From the NCBI GenBank assembly GCA_002690655.1, contig NZFL01000025.1, positions 19,989-83,988 on the forward strand: DNA of 64,000 nt, given 5' to 3'. Both the position numbers and the translations under genes were made by a program. The notes beneath the pieces are model-generated. The model saw only the letters and a program-made list of their open reading frames with translations, had not been told where the DNA came from and searched no databases. This DNA is from Pedosphaera sp. Lineage in GTDB: Bacteria; Verrucomicrobiota; Verrucomicrobiia; Limisphaerales; AAA164-E04. Each line of letters begins with the position of its first letter. The stretch's first letter is position 1. Positions 43,596 through 53,622 of the stretch are shown here, one piece after another.

Positions 43596-45998
43596 TCAAT
43601 GAATGTAGCGGAAGTCGACGCATGAAAACAGCGCATGGTAAATGCCTTCCCATGCTTTACGCTGTTGATGCTGGTTTTCGGCCTTACTCAAAAAATCCAT
43701 GGCGATCAGCTTCTCAGCTTGACTGGGTTTCCTTGAAAGCGTTGTCATGTATGCATGCAACAGTCTTTCGCCGTCTGAATAACCTTTTTTACTCAGCAAC
43801 TTGGCGGCCGCGAATTCGGCTTGGTCCATGATCCATGCGTTGTTCATGAGATACAACGATTGTGTTGGTCGAACCCCGGGTGTTCGGCGTCCTACGGTGA
43901 AACTTGGATTGGCAAAATCGAAGTTATCCAGCAATGCATTCCTCCCCTCTTCACGAAAGATCGGAATATAAACAGATCGTACGCGTGGACTGACAATGCT
44001 TTCGTAATCCAGTTTGGCATTACGAAGTGCGGAATCGGAAGACGCTGCGCCAGGCAGCATACTGGTTATGCGGCCTCCCCGGAGCTGTCCGCTTGCAATC
44101 AGTATCGAATCACGTATTGCTTCCGCAGGTAAGGTTCTTGGAATCATGCGTGAGCGCAGTGCGTTGTCAGGGTCTCTGCTCTGGTTCGCATCTGTGCCTG
44201 ATGAACTCAGACGGTAAGTGCGTGAAAGAACAAGCTCCCTCACCAGCCGTTTGGTGGACCAATTGTTCTGGATAAACTGATAGCTTAGGTAATCCAGCAA
44301 TTCCGGGTGGGTTGGGGTATCGCCTGTGGTTCCAAAATTATCCACAGACTTCACGATGCCACGACCAAAAAGGTGATGCCACACTCGATTGACATACACG
44401 CGAGGAGTGAGCGGGTTAACGGAGCTGGTTAACCATTGAGCCAGCTCGAGGCGCCCGGTTTCTCCCTCAGGGATCACTGGGCTTGACGCGTTTTTATCGA
44501 GTGCGACCTTGAGGAAACCTCGAGGTACTTTTGCTCCAAGTTGATGCACATTACCACGGACACACACTGCGTAGTCCCCTGCATCCTTCTCCACGCCGAC
44601 GGTGATTGCCTTGGGCAGGGGCGCTGGTGCGGTATCCTTTGCCTTGGCCAGTTGTTGTTCCAATGCCTTGAGTTCAGCTTTTTGATTCTCCGAAGCATCT
44701 TTGATCTTTTTTAAAACTTTGATCGAATTCCCCATTTTTTTGACCTGATTGGAGTATTCCTGATAAATCTGCTTTCGATCGAATGTTACTTCTAATTCCT
44801 GTTCCACCAACTTGGAGACATTGTCCCGGATCAGTGTGCGCGTGCTTCGGAAAATCCCCGCCAGCGCGTAGTAATCTTCTGTTGGGATCGGGTCGAATTT
44901 ATGATCATGACACCTTGCGCAACTGATGGTCATTCCCAAAAGGGAACGGCCCATCGTGTCGATCTGTTCGTCCACGGTATTCATCCGGAGTAGTTCCTTG
45001 TCCTGCAGGTCCAGATTCTTGGGGCCGATAGCGAGGTATGCGGTGGCCACTAATTGATTGTTTCGCTGCTCCCGGCTGGACCATGTCATGAGATCACCAG
45101 AGATTTGTTCGCTGATGAACAGGTCAAATGGCTTGTCCTGATTGTAAGCATCAATGACGTAGTTGCGATACCGCCAGGCGTTTGACAGAACGGAGCTGCG
45201 ACCGCCCCCGGTTGAATCGGCATATCGAGCGAGATCAAGCCAATGACGTCCCCATTTCTCTCCAAATGATTGGGATGCGAGCATTTGGTCGATAATGGAT
45301 TGATAATGTTGCTCGGATGCATCTTTCTGAAAATTTCGTATTAGGTCAGGCGAAGGGGGGAGTCCGGTAAGATCAAAACTTACCCGTCTCAGAAGTTCCG
45401 CTTCACTGGCATCCTGGGTTGGTGCCATCGAGTTTTCCTCCAGTTCAGCCATGACAAAACGATCAATCAAGTTGAAAGCCCAGCCTTCATCCGTGTTCTT
45501 GGGAGCAGGAGGGAGAGAGATTGGGCGAAAGGACCAGAATTGTCTGCCTTCATCCAGGTCAATGGCTTCGTCAGCCGATTCGGAAACATCTCCGTCTCTG
45601 GGATCCGCAGCTCCCATGCGTATCCAATGTTCGATGTGGGCTATCTTCGATGGGGGAAGCTTGCCTCTCGGCGGCATTTCCAGATCAGGATTGCTGTAAG
45701 CGATGGCTTCCAGTAGTAAGCTTTTTTCTGGCTTTCCGGGTTCGATGGCCTTTCCTGAATCGCCCCCAGATATCCAACCCTGTCTGCTATCCAATCGAAG
45801 TCCTCCCTTGATTTTTTCCGATTCTGAATGACATTCATAACAATGGTCAACAAGCAAGGGACGCACGTGCTTTTCAAAATAAGCAACGGCTTCATCTTCT
45901 CCAGCGTGAATCAAACCATAATGAGCAACCAGCATTGAGGCTGCCAGCATCCATGGCACTGGATGCGTCATTTTCATATGCCTGAGGAGTCTCATCAT
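43596..45998 (-). CDS. Exported PSCyt1-DUF1549-DUF1553 (PSD1) cytochrome c-type protein
   Basis: 800 residues with a signal peptide (MLAASMLVAHYGLIHAG). The N-terminal planctomycete cytochrome-like PSCyt1 domain has HVRPLLVDHCYECHSESE, with a CxxCH heme motif (about 53-57) and GGLRLDSRQGWISGG. DUF1549 follows (RVSFDLTGLPPSPDLI, HWLDLARYADSTGG, SCARCHDHKFDPIP with a second CxxCH). DUF1553 is at the C-terminus (NPLTPRVYVNRVWHHLFG, THPELLDYLS, SLYLMNNAWIMDQA). A coiled-coil stretch (about 415-450) lies between. The set is a PVC hallmark of unknown biochemical role, thought to be extracytoplasmic and redox-linked. It is followed by a rhodanese gene. Confidence 0.93.
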   Translation of the reverse strand: MMRLLRHMKMTHPVPWMLAASMLVAHYGLIHAGEDEAVAYFEKHVRPLLVDHCYECHSESEKIKGGLRLDSRQGWISGGDSGKAIEPGKPEKSLLLEAIAYSNPDLEMPPRGKLPPSKIAHIEHWIRMGAADPRDGDVSESADEAIDLDEGRQFWSFRPISLPPAPKNTDEGWAFNLIDRFVMAELEENSMAPTQDASEAELLRRVSFDLTGLPPSPDLIRNFQKDASEQHYQSIIDQMLASQSFGEKWGRHWLDLARYADSTGGGRSSVLSNAWRYRNYVIDAYNQDKPFDLFISEQISGDLMTWSSREQRNNQLVATAYLAIGPKNLDLQDKELLRMNTVDEQIDTMGRSLLGMTISCARCHDHKFDPIPTEDYYALAGIFRSTRTLIRDNVSKLVEQELEVTFDRKQIYQEYSNQVKKMGNSIKVLKKIKDASENQKAELKALEQQLAKAKDTAPAPLPKAITVGVEKDAGDYAVCVRGNVHQLGAKVPRGFLKVALDKNASSPVIPEGETGRLELAQWLTSSVNPLTPRVYVNRVWHHLFGRGIVKSVDNFGTTGDTPTHPELLDYLSYQFIQNNWSTKRLVRELVLSRTYRLSSSGTDANQSRDPDNALRSRMIPRTLPAEAIRDSILIASGQLRGGRITSMLPGAASSDSALRNAKLDYESIVSPRVRSVYIPIFREEGRNALLDNFDFANPSFTVGRRTPGVRPTQSLYLMNNAWIMDQAEFAAAKLLSKKGYSDGERLLHAYMTTLSRKPSQAEKLIAMDFLSKAENQHQQRKAWEGIYHALFSCVDFRYIH

Positions 45999-46079
45999 GG
46001 TTCGCTATCGAATTTTACAGAATCTTTGAAGTAATCAAATAGATTTTACACGTACGATGCGTTGCTCAGCGCCGAACGA

Positions 46080-46739
46080 TCAGCTTTTTTTCTTCATGTC
46101 CAATGCCCATAGCATCTTGTGGGTGCGAAATGCCAAAGCAATAAAACCCGCAAGCATGGCACAAAAACAAACAGGGACAGTCGTGGGCCACCAGTCTGTT
46201 CCCAGGAAAATGATGCATGTGTTGAGTGTGATGATCAAGAATCTGATTTCAGTTGGCCCAATGCCGAAAAAATAAATTTCAAACGCATTGGTTGCTGCAA
46301 AGGAAAGAAAGGCGTTCACCATATAAGCGCCTGCAACGATCAGGATGCCGACAAAATACCAGGCAAGTCCTTCCGGGGCGATCATCATGTAGCCTGCTAC
46401 AATGCACGATTGAAATACGTAGTCCAGGAGATGGTCCATGTAATAACCCCATTTGATGAGCCCCGTCTTGCGGTAACGGCCCAAAGCGCCGTCAAAAAGA
46501 TCGCTGACATACTGAGCAAGGATCATGAGCGAAACCAGCCACAGCCACTCCAGGTTTTCCCGGGCTTTCCAGCTGAATACCAAAATCAAAGCTGACCAAA
46601 TCAAGGTCAGATAAGTAAGGTGCCATGTTTCAATCCACGATGGTAACTTTGGGACCCAGTGATTCCTGAAATTATTTTCCCATCGCATCAAAACGGATTT
46701 CCCAACCTTTTGGTCGCCCTTGAACTCGCGGTCGCTCAT
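46080..46739 (-). CDS. CDP-alcohol phosphatidyltransferase family membrane protein
   Basis: 219 residues with about five or six membrane segments. The catalytic motif region reads SDLFDGALGRYRKTG, then GYYMDHLLDYVF. This fits DxxDGxxAR(x)8-9GxxxDxxxD, with Gly in place of the usual Ala before Arg. The family transfers phosphatidyl or other phosphoalcohol groups between CDP-activated lipid and alcohols in phospholipid synthesis at the inner membrane. The substrate (glycerol phosphate, serine, inositol or other) is unclear. It has a hydrophilic N-terminal extension of about 45 residues. It is divergent from the large ThuA-dehydrogenase fusion gene. Confidence 0.8.
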   Translation of the reverse strand: MSDREFKGDQKVGKSVLMRWENNFRNHWVPKLPSWIETWHLTYLTLIWSALILVFSWKARENLEWLWLVSLMILAQYVSDLFDGALGRYRKTGLIKWGYYMDHLLDYVFQSCIVAGYMMIAPEGLAWYFVGILIVAGAYMVNAFLSFAATNAFEIYFFGIGPTEIRFLIITLNTCIIFLGTDWWPTTVPVCFCAMLAGFIALAFRTHKMLWALDMKKKS

Positions 46740-46854
46740 CTTGAAACCCTAGCGATTCCGCTCATGCAGGAGTAGAAAAATTTCATTGGATATTCTTCCT
46801 CTAAAGGTAATCTTCCGAAGTGATCCATCTGATGAGAAGGTTCTTCTGCGACTT

Positions 46855-49800
46855 ATGATGACCATGATTTCTAAAATGAATGCTTTACGATTGAGCCGAT
46901 TCTTTTTTTGCCGATTCGGGGTGTTTGTCACTCTTTCATTTATGTTGCCCCTCCATGGTGCTGAACCTTTGCATGTCGTCTTCATGGTGGGTGAGCAGGA
47001 ATATGAAACCGCCCGTACACTTCCTGAATTCGCAAGGCAAGAACTGACCCCCAAGGGGATTGTCAGTTCCTTTGCACATGTCTCCAGGGATGATTCGAAC
47101 CATTTTAAAGGATTGGAAGCCTTGGCTGATGCAGACGTCCTGTTCGTCAGTGTGCGGCGAAGAACGCCCCCGGAAGCTCAGATGCAATTGATTCGCACGT
47201 TCTTGAATCGGGGCGGTTCAGTTGTTGCTATACGGACATCCAGTCATGCATTCGACCGTGACCCCCCCAGTGCGGATTACGTGCGTTGGCAGTCATTTGA
47301 TCGCGATGTGCTGGGTGGACATTATGAAGGGCACTATGGAAACAAGCCACCCACCAATCCTCCTTCGAAAATTTTTTTACAGGCATCACAGAAAACACAT
47401 CCCTTGTTGAAAGGTCTTGAGCAACAATCTTTTTTATCAACCTCGCATCTTTACAAAAACCGGGAGATGTCGGCCAAAGCGACTGTCTTGATGGATGGGG
47501 TGGTTGTGGGCATGGAGGTCAGGGAACCTGTGACCTGGACGCACGAAACGTCATCAGGTGGCAGGGTGGTATACACTTCATTGGGCAACACGGGTGATTT
47601 CGGAATCCAACCTTTTCGACGTCTGCTACTGAATGCCATCCATTGGGTGGCGGGTCGTGCAGTTCCTGAGCAACTCATTCACCCAGGGCTTAAAGGAGAT
47701 TTTGATCCGAATGCTTCCCTCAATGGCTGGGTGCCGATGAATGTGCCTTCAGCATGGGAACAGCATCCAAGTGGGGCCTTTGCCGATACGGATGGTTTTG
47801 GATGGTATCGCTCTTACGTGCATGTACCGGAATCCTGGCGTGGCAGTCGTTTGCTGCTGGTGGTTGATGAGGTAAGTGACGTGGATGAAGGTTTTTTCAA
47901 CGGTATTAAAATCGGTGCCAATGGTGCCATGCCTCCTCTGTATCAAAACCCTTCAAGCAATATACGCCGCCCTTTCGTGATTGATCCGGACTGGATCCGT
48001 TATGGTGAGGACAATCTGATTGCATGGCGTGTTTATGACAAGGAAGGGCAGGGTGGGATATTGAAGGGCCCGGTGCACCTGAGCCGTCGCGATGATGCCA
48101 TTGATCTTCAGGGAGCCTGGTTGTTTCGCCCCGGAGACGCTCCCTCCTGGAGTCAGTGGGATCACGATCCTGACAGTGCTGAAGCCAAACAAGCATCTGC
48201 GCGATTCAAACAAATCGCCGGAGTTGGGTTTGCCGGTCACGCTGGGATTGTGGACGCGGACATAGGGGGAAGACAGCGTCGCATCCAGGAGGTTTACGAA
48301 AAATTCAAAGGCAATACCAATGTGCATGCCCTGACTGAAGGAAAGGGAGCTCCGCTATCTCCCGACGCAGCGCTTGAATCTCTCGAGGTAAGCGATGGTT
48401 TGAGCATCGATCTCGTTTTGTCGGAGCCTCTGGTGAAACAGCCCCTCTACATTGATTTTGATGAGCGTGGAAGGATGTGGGTGGTTCAGTATATTCAATA
48501 CCCCAATCCGGCAGGTCTTGAAGTGCTGACATGGGATAATCATTTGAGAAAAGTCTTTGACGCCGTACCTCCGCCCCCACCATTCGATCGGCCAGAGCAT
48601 CAAAAATTTGTAGGTAAAGATAAGATCACTTTGCATGAGGACACTGACGGTGATGGTGTTTTTGAGACCCATAAAACATTTCTGGATGGTCTGAACATGT
48701 GTACTTCATTGGCTTTTGATCAAGAGGGCATATGGGTCATGCATCCACCTTACCTGTTGTTTTATGCAGACCGAAATCATGATGATCAACCCGACGGTCC
48801 TCCCGAGGTGCACCTGTCAGGATTTGGTTTGGAGGATACTCATTCGATCGCCAACAGCCTGAAGTGGGGGCCTGATGGTTGGCTTTATGGTGCCACTGGA
48901 AGCACGGTCACCGCGCGCGTCAAAGTTGAGCGAGGTGAGTCAAACAAGGTATATCCTTTCTTTGGTCAAAATATCTGGAGATACCACCCTGTCACACACC
49001 ATTTTGAATTGTTCGCCGAAGGAGGGTGGAACACTTTTGGTGTGGATTTTGACAGTAAGGGGCGACTTTATTCAGGTACCAACGGGAACCTGCAGTCGGT
49101 TTATTTTGTGCAAGGCGGTTACTATCAAAAATCTTTTGGCAAGCATGGACCTCACACCAACCCCTACACCTTTGGGCATTTTTTCGGATTGCCCATTGAA
49201 GGTGAAAAAGTGCGCCTCGTGCATCAGTGGGTGCTCTATGAAAGTGGCGCCATTCCGTCGCTGGAAAATCATTTCGTTGGAAGCAACTCGCTGGCTAACA
49301 AGGTGCACGCACTGCGCGTGATGCCCGACGGCAGTACGTTCAAAACCGCCGAAATTGAATCGCCTGTAACGACTTCGGATAAATGGTTTCGGCCAGTGCA
49401 CAACGTCATAGGGCCGGACGGAGCCATCTATCTCTCTGATTGGTATGATGCTCGCATCACGCATGTGGACCCCAGAGACAATTGGGACCGTGAGCGTGGG
49501 CGTATTTATCGCTTACGTGACACGCGTCGCTCCCCCGGCTATGCCATGGACATGCATCGCAGGACAACCGAACAGCTGGTTTCATCCTTGTCGGATCAAA
49601 ATCAATGGATTCGATCCACGGCTCGTCGTTTGCTGCGCGAGAAGAAAGACCCTGCTGCGGTCGCATTGCTTCAGGAACGATTGACCAATGCGGATGGAGC
49701 GACTGCTCTGGAGGCCTTGTGGACCTTGGAGCAAATGCAGTCTCTGGGCGAATCCACGCGCCTTCTTTCACTGAACCATGCCGATCCTCACGTGCGCTTG

Positions 49801-51276
49801 TGGGGCGTTCGCTTGAGTGCGGATGTTGTGCCGCTTTTGAGTTCTGCGGTTTTTAAATCCGTCATGCATTTGGCGAAAACGGATTCAGATCCTGAAGTGG
49901 TTTCACAAATTGCAGCAAGTGCTCAACGACTCCGTCCCTCGCAAGGTTACCCCTTGGTTCAAGCGCTTTTTCAGCGCGATGAATGGTCCAGTGATCCCTA
50001 CATACCGCAGCAGATCTGGTGGGCTTTGGAGTCTCAGATTCGCCAGCAACCAGAGGGAATGCTTGCGCTGCTGGGGACTCCGGATCAGTGGCAGTTTCTT
50101 CTGCTGCGTGAAACGCTGTTGAGCCGCCTGAGCCGCAGGTTGACCTCTGAACAAGATCCGAACAGTCTGACTCTCTGTGCCCGCCTCTTGATGAAGGCAC
50201 CGGATAAGGATGCGGTTTCGTTGCTGTTGGAGGGGATGGAATCCGCGTTGCAGGGATCTCGCCTCGAGGTTTTACCGGATGCATTGGACAAGGCCCTGAA
50301 AACAGTCACGGCAAGGTTTGGGTCGGATCCTTCCTGGGTTGGGTTTGGCCTTCGAATTGATAGCCCGTCAGCTTTTGTCTCTGCCCGTGAAATGGTGGCC
50401 CACTCCCAACAGAAAGAGGAGACGCGGATCGCCATGATCAGCCGGCTCTCGGAGCTGCGCGACCAGCCATCGGTTTTCATCATGCTGCAACTCATCGGTG
50501 ATAGCCATGCTTCTGAATCACTCAAGCTCGCCGCGATGAATGGGCTGCGTCGATTTGATGATGATGCCATTGCGGAAGCCTTGCTCGATCAATTGCCAAA
50601 GCTCGAAGGAGACCTCCTTCAAACCGCATTATCCGTGATGGCCGGACGAACGGAATGGACCGTTGCGCTGTTAACCGCAGTGGATCAGGGTGCATTGGCA
50701 AGGGAAGCCATCTCATTCGATGTCTTGATTACCATGCAGCAGAGGGGGAATGAGCGGATCGGTTCTTTGATCAAGTCCAGCTGGGGTAATCTGCGTCAAC
50801 CGAAAGCTGCCATTACCACACGCATCCATGAGGTCCAGACAACCTTGAAACGTCTGGGCGGAGATGCTCGCAAGGGTAAGGAGCTTTTTGCTCAAGTCTG
50901 TGGGGCCTGCCATGTTCTGCATGGGGAGGGTCGATCCATTGGGCCGGAACTCACCGGTTATGATCGTGGTAATCTCGATTTTCTGCTGCCGGCTGTTCTG
51001 GATCCAAATCTGGCCATCCGTGAAGAATTTGAACTTGTGACCTTGGCGCTGCGCGCAGCAGAGGGGGAGCTGGAAGGGGCTCTGTTGACTGGTTTCATTT
51101 CAGGAATGGAAGCAGGGGTTCTCACTCTGACCGATCTTGCCGGTAATCTTACCCGGATCGCGGAAACCGATGTCGTCAAACGCGAGCATTCCACTGTTTC
51201 CATCATGCCTGAAGGACTTTTGGACACGATGACGGAACAGCAGGTCGCCGATCTTTTTGCGTATTTGCAAAATTAG
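46855..51276 (+). CDS. Fusion protein: ThuA, jelly roll, PVC dehydrogenase, HEAT repeats and cytochrome c
   Basis: 1473 residues from ATG 46855 (46876, giving MNALRLSRFF, is also possible; the track's TTG 46786 is doubtful). A signal peptide precedes a ThuA-like domain (about 35-265; HVVFMVGEQEYETA, VFVSVRRR-like DVLFVSVRRRTPPEA). Next is a GH2-type sugar-binding jelly roll (about 285-430; WVPMNVPSAWEQ, GFGWYRSYVHVPESW). The PVC dehydrogenase beta-propeller (about 490-890; YIDFDERGRMWVVQYIQYP, LHEDTDGDGVFETHKTF, GPDGAIYLSDWYDARI) follows. Then come HEAT-like repeats (to about 1330) and a C-terminal cytochrome c with CGACH near residue 1349 and GRSIGPELTGYDR. It is predicted to be exported, to oxidise a sugar-like substrate and to pass electrons through its own heme. 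Substrate unknown. Confidence 0.88.
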   Translation: MMTMISKMNALRLSRFFFCRFGVFVTLSFMLPLHGAEPLHVVFMVGEQEYETARTLPEFARQELTPKGIVSSFAHVSRDDSNHFKGLEALADADVLFVSVRRRTPPEAQMQLIRTFLNRGGSVVAIRTSSHAFDRDPPSADYVRWQSFDRDVLGGHYEGHYGNKPPTNPPSKIFLQASQKTHPLLKGLEQQSFLSTSHLYKNREMSAKATVLMDGVVVGMEVREPVTWTHETSSGGRVVYTSLGNTGDFGIQPFRRLLLNAIHWVAGRAVPEQLIHPGLKGDFDPNASLNGWVPMNVPSAWEQHPSGAFADTDGFGWYRSYVHVPESWRGSRLLLVVDEVSDVDEGFFNGIKIGANGAMPPLYQNPSSNIRRPFVIDPDWIRYGEDNLIAWRVYDKEGQGGILKGPVHLSRRDDAIDLQGAWLFRPGDAPSWSQWDHDPDSAEAKQASARFKQIAGVGFAGHAGIVDADIGGRQRRIQEVYEKFKGNTNVHALTEGKGAPLSPDAALESLEVSDGLSIDLVLSEPLVKQPLYIDFDERGRMWVVQYIQYPNPAGLEVLTWDNHLRKVFDAVPPPPPFDRPEHQKFVGKDKITLHEDTDGDGVFETHKTFLDGLNMCTSLAFDQEGIWVMHPPYLLFYADRNHDDQPDGPPEVHLSGFGLEDTHSIANSLKWGPDGWLYGATGSTVTARVKVERGESNKVYPFFGQNIWRYHPVTHHFELFAEGGWNTFGVDFDSKGRLYSGTNGNLQSVYFVQGGYYQKSFGKHGPHTNPYTFGHFFGLPIEGEKVRLVHQWVLYESGAIPSLENHFVGSNSLANKVHALRVMPDGSTFKTAEIESPVTTSDKWFRPVHNVIGPDGAIYLSDWYDARITHVDPRDNWDRERGRIYRLRDTRRSPGYAMDMHRRTTEQLVSSLSDQNQWIRSTARRLLREKKDPAAVALLQERLTNADGATALEALWTLEQMQSLGESTRLLSLNHADPHVRLWGVRLSADVVPLLSSAVFKSVMHLAKTDSDPEVVSQIAASAQRLRPSQGYPLVQALFQRDEWSSDPYIPQQIWWALESQIRQQPEGMLALLGTPDQWQFLLLRETLLSRLSRRLTSEQDPNSLTLCARLLMKAPDKDAVSLLLEGMESALQGSRLEVLPDALDKALKTVTARFGSDPSWVGFGLRIDSPSAFVSAREMVAHSQQKEETRIAMISRLSELRDQPSVFIMLQLIGDSHASESLKLAAMNGLRRFDDDAIAEALLDQLPKLEGDLLQTALSVMAGRTEWTVALLTAVDQGALAREAISFDVLITMQQRGNERIGSLIKSSWGNLRQPKAAITTRIHEVQTTLKRLGGDARKGKELFAQVCGACHVLHGEGRSIGPELTGYDRGNLDFLLPAVLDPNLAIREEFELVTLALRAAEGELEGALLTGFISGMEAGVLTLTDLAGNLTRIAETDVVKREHSTVSIMPEGLLDTMTEQQVADLFAYLQN

Positions 51277-51337
51277 GATTTGTATTTGTCTGCCCGATTC
51301 AACAAAGCTTTCATCACGCCCCTGAAGGCAATTGGGC

Positions 51338-52417
51338 ATGCACCTGGCTAAATTAAGATTAAGAGATTTTCGGAATTATCGGCGATTGGACATGATGTTT
51401 GATCCCGGTTTTCACCTGTTGCTGGGTAACAATGCTCAAGGAAAAACTAATATACTTGAATCCATCTATCTACTTGCCACCTTGCGTTCTTTCCGTGGCG
51501 TTGGTGCCGCCCAAATGATCCGACATGAGCAAGCGGGATTCTTTGTCGGTGCTGAAATCGTGGGGGTTCAGTCTGATGTGATCAAGTATTACTGGTCTTT
51601 GCGTGATCGCCGCCTGACGCTCAATCAGGATCCGGTCAAGCGTCTTTCCGATTTCTTTGGAACACTTCGTTCTGTGGTTTTCTGCACTGAAGATTTGCAG
51701 CTCGTCAAGGGAGCGCCACGGATTCGTCGGCGGTTCATGGATCTTTTACTTTCTCAAACCCAGCCTGCTTATCTGGGTAATCTTCAGCAGTATGCCAAGG
51801 TATTGCGATCGAGGAATGCCATTCTGAAACAGCATCGACCCGATCAGGATGTGCTTGATTCCTTCACGAGAGAACTCGTTCATTACGGGCAAGCATTGAT
51901 TGAGGCGCGCAAACAGTTTGTGCCGCGCCTCTCCCCTCTTGCACGTCTCTCTTACCGTCGAATATCTGATGATGCCGAGGAATTCATGATGGTTTATCAC
52001 CCGACGGTGCAAGGAGATTTCAGGGAAGAGCTGGACAGAGTAAAGGTCAGGGAAAGGCAATATCGATCCACCCTGGTGGGGCCACATCGTGATGATCTTA
52101 AATTACTTCTGAATAATCAGTCTGCAGCTCAATTTGGCAGCGAAGGTCAAAAGCGTAGCTTGGCCATCTCCTTGAAAGTAGCTCAGGCTGAATACTTGAC
52201 CGGACTCTTCGGGCATCCACCTGTTTTATTGATTGATGATGTGATGGGGGAATTGGATCTAGCTCGCCGCGGTGGCTTGATGCCATTGCTTGAACGATCC
52301 CATCATGCCTCTGGTCAGGTCTTTATGACGTGTACTGAAGAAAACTGGCCCAAGGAACTTGGGAGGCGGTTGATCCGATGGAAAGTGGATCAAGGTTCCA
52401 TTCAGCACGCTGATTAA
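51338..52417 (+). CDS. recF: DNA replication and repair protein RecF
   Basis: 359 residues from ATG 51338. The track uses TTG 51332, but GAAGG sits at proper distance from the ATG and MHLAKLRLRDFRNYRRL is the usual start. It is an SMC-like ATPase: Walker A GNNAQGKTNILESIYLL (about 31), signature GSEGQKRSLAISLKVAQ (about 267) and Walker B VLLIDDVMGELD (about 295; the usual form is DDVxSELD). RecF loads RecA at gapped DNA. In many bacteria recF neighbours dnaA/dnaN/gyrB; here it follows the PVC-dehydrogenase fusion gene by 61 bp and precedes fba, so the ancestral cluster is broken up. Confidence 0.95.
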   Translation: MHLAKLRLRDFRNYRRLDMMFDPGFHLLLGNNAQGKTNILESIYLLATLRSFRGVGAAQMIRHEQAGFFVGAEIVGVQSDVIKYYWSLRDRRLTLNQDPVKRLSDFFGTLRSVVFCTEDLQLVKGAPRIRRRFMDLLLSQTQPAYLGNLQQYAKVLRSRNAILKQHRPDQDVLDSFTRELVHYGQALIEARKQFVPRLSPLARLSYRRISDDAEEFMMVYHPTVQGDFREELDRVKVRERQYRSTLVGPHRDDLKLLLNNQSAAQFGSEGQKRSLAISLKVAQAEYLTGLFGHPPVLLIDDVMGELDLARRGGLMPLLERSHHASGQVFMTCTEENWPKELGRRLIRWKVDQGSIQHAD

Positions 52418-52568
52418 ATTGGAGATCAGTACTTAAATGTGACCTGGAAAATGACGCGGACGCGCTTTTTGGCTTTCCAATGTGCTTGATTTCCATAAAG
52501 TGTTGCCGGTTTTCGGCTCAAAAAGGCCTTAAAAACACAAAAATACAATTACAAAATAAAAGATTCCT

Positions 52569-53603
52569 ATGCCAATCGCAACTCCGAAGCAATTCGCAGC
52601 CATGTTGGACGCCGCACAAAAAGGCTCCTATGCCTATCCGGCGATCAACTGTACAAGTATCATGACCTTGAATTCTGCCTTCAAGGCATTTGCCGATATG
52701 AAATCAGACGGCATTATTCAATTCTCCACAGGTGCGGGTCAGTTTGCTTCAGGTCTGAACAACAAGGATGCCACCAAAGGCACCATCATTCTTGCTGAAG
52801 CCGCTCATCGTCTCGCGGAACAATATGACGTGCTCGTGGCACTCAATACGGATCACTGTCAGCCCAAGGCAGCTGCAACTTTCCTCAAACCTCTCATTGA
52901 AGCCACGGCTGCGCGTCGCGCCAAAGGGGAAAACAACCTCTTCCAGAACCACATGCTTGATGCATCCATTCTTCCGCTGGAAGAAAATATCGCCATTTCA
53001 AAGGAATATCTGAAACTTGCTGCTGAAAACGAGATTGTGCTGGAAGTCGAAGCTGGTGTAGTGGGTGGGGAAGAAGACGGCTCTGCAGGCACTGAAGACA
53101 CTCCTGAAGAACACCTATATACGACTCCTGAAGACATGCTGGCGGTTTACGAAGCCTTGCAGTCTATTGGTCGCTTCACCTTTGCCGCTACTTTCGGTAA
53201 CGTGCACGGGCACTACAAGCCCGGCGCTGTGAAGCTTCGCCCTGACATCCTCAAGGATGGTCAGGCAGCTGTGGTCGCCAAATATGGTGCCGAGGCAGAG
53301 ATGGACCTGGTCTTCCATGGTGGAAGCGGTAGTTTGCTTGAAGAGATCCGTGAAACACTCGACTACGGTGTGGTTAAAATGAATGTCGACACCGATACAC
53401 AATATTCTTTCACTCGTCCGATCGCTGATCATTTTTACAAGAATTATGATGGCATTCTCAAGGTCGACGGTGAAATCGGTAACAAGAAGGTATATGATCC
53501 TCGCAGTTACCTGAAAGCTGGTGAAAAAGGAATGGCAGATCGCATTGCTGAAGCGTGCTCGGATCTTCGCTCTGATGGGAAATCTATCTTTGGAGACGTC
53601 TGA
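52569..53603 (+). CDS. fba: Fructose-bisphosphate aldolase, class II
   Basis: 344 residues. It splits fructose 1,6-bisphosphate to dihydroxyacetone phosphate and glyceraldehyde 3-phosphate in glycolysis, with a divalent metal. Zn-binding and catalytic regions are visible: VALNTDHCQPKA (His and Asp), LEVEAGVVGGEEDG, ATFGNVHGHYKPGAVKLRP and LVFHGGSGSLLEEI, then VVKMNVDTDTQYSFTRP with substrate-binding residues. Length and motif set fit the fungal/E. coli-like class IIA forms. It stands 151 bp after recF and is closed by a strong terminator. An A-rich stretch (ACAAAAATACAATTACAAAA) just upstream would keep the leader unfolded. With tpiA, pgk and the PFOR it shows a glycolytic lifestyle. Confidence 0.95.
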   Translation: MPIATPKQFAAMLDAAQKGSYAYPAINCTSIMTLNSAFKAFADMKSDGIIQFSTGAGQFASGLNNKDATKGTIILAEAAHRLAEQYDVLVALNTDHCQPKAAATFLKPLIEATAARRAKGENNLFQNHMLDASILPLEENIAISKEYLKLAAENEIVLEVEAGVVGGEEDGSAGTEDTPEEHLYTTPEDMLAVYEALQSIGRFTFAATFGNVHGHYKPGAVKLRPDILKDGQAAVVAKYGAEAEMDLVFHGGSGSLLEEIRETLDYGVVKMNVDTDTQYSFTRPIADHFYKNYDGILKVDGEIGNKKVYDPRSYLKAGEKGMADRIAEACSDLRSDGKSIFGDV

Positions 53604-53622
53604 GCCAATCTCATTTTCATTC

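Noticed and set aside
43523-43636. Track start of the rhodanese gene at 43636
   Set aside because: The extra 38 residues overlap the preceding DUF1553 gene and lie before a good signal peptide at MKKRSFTYW.
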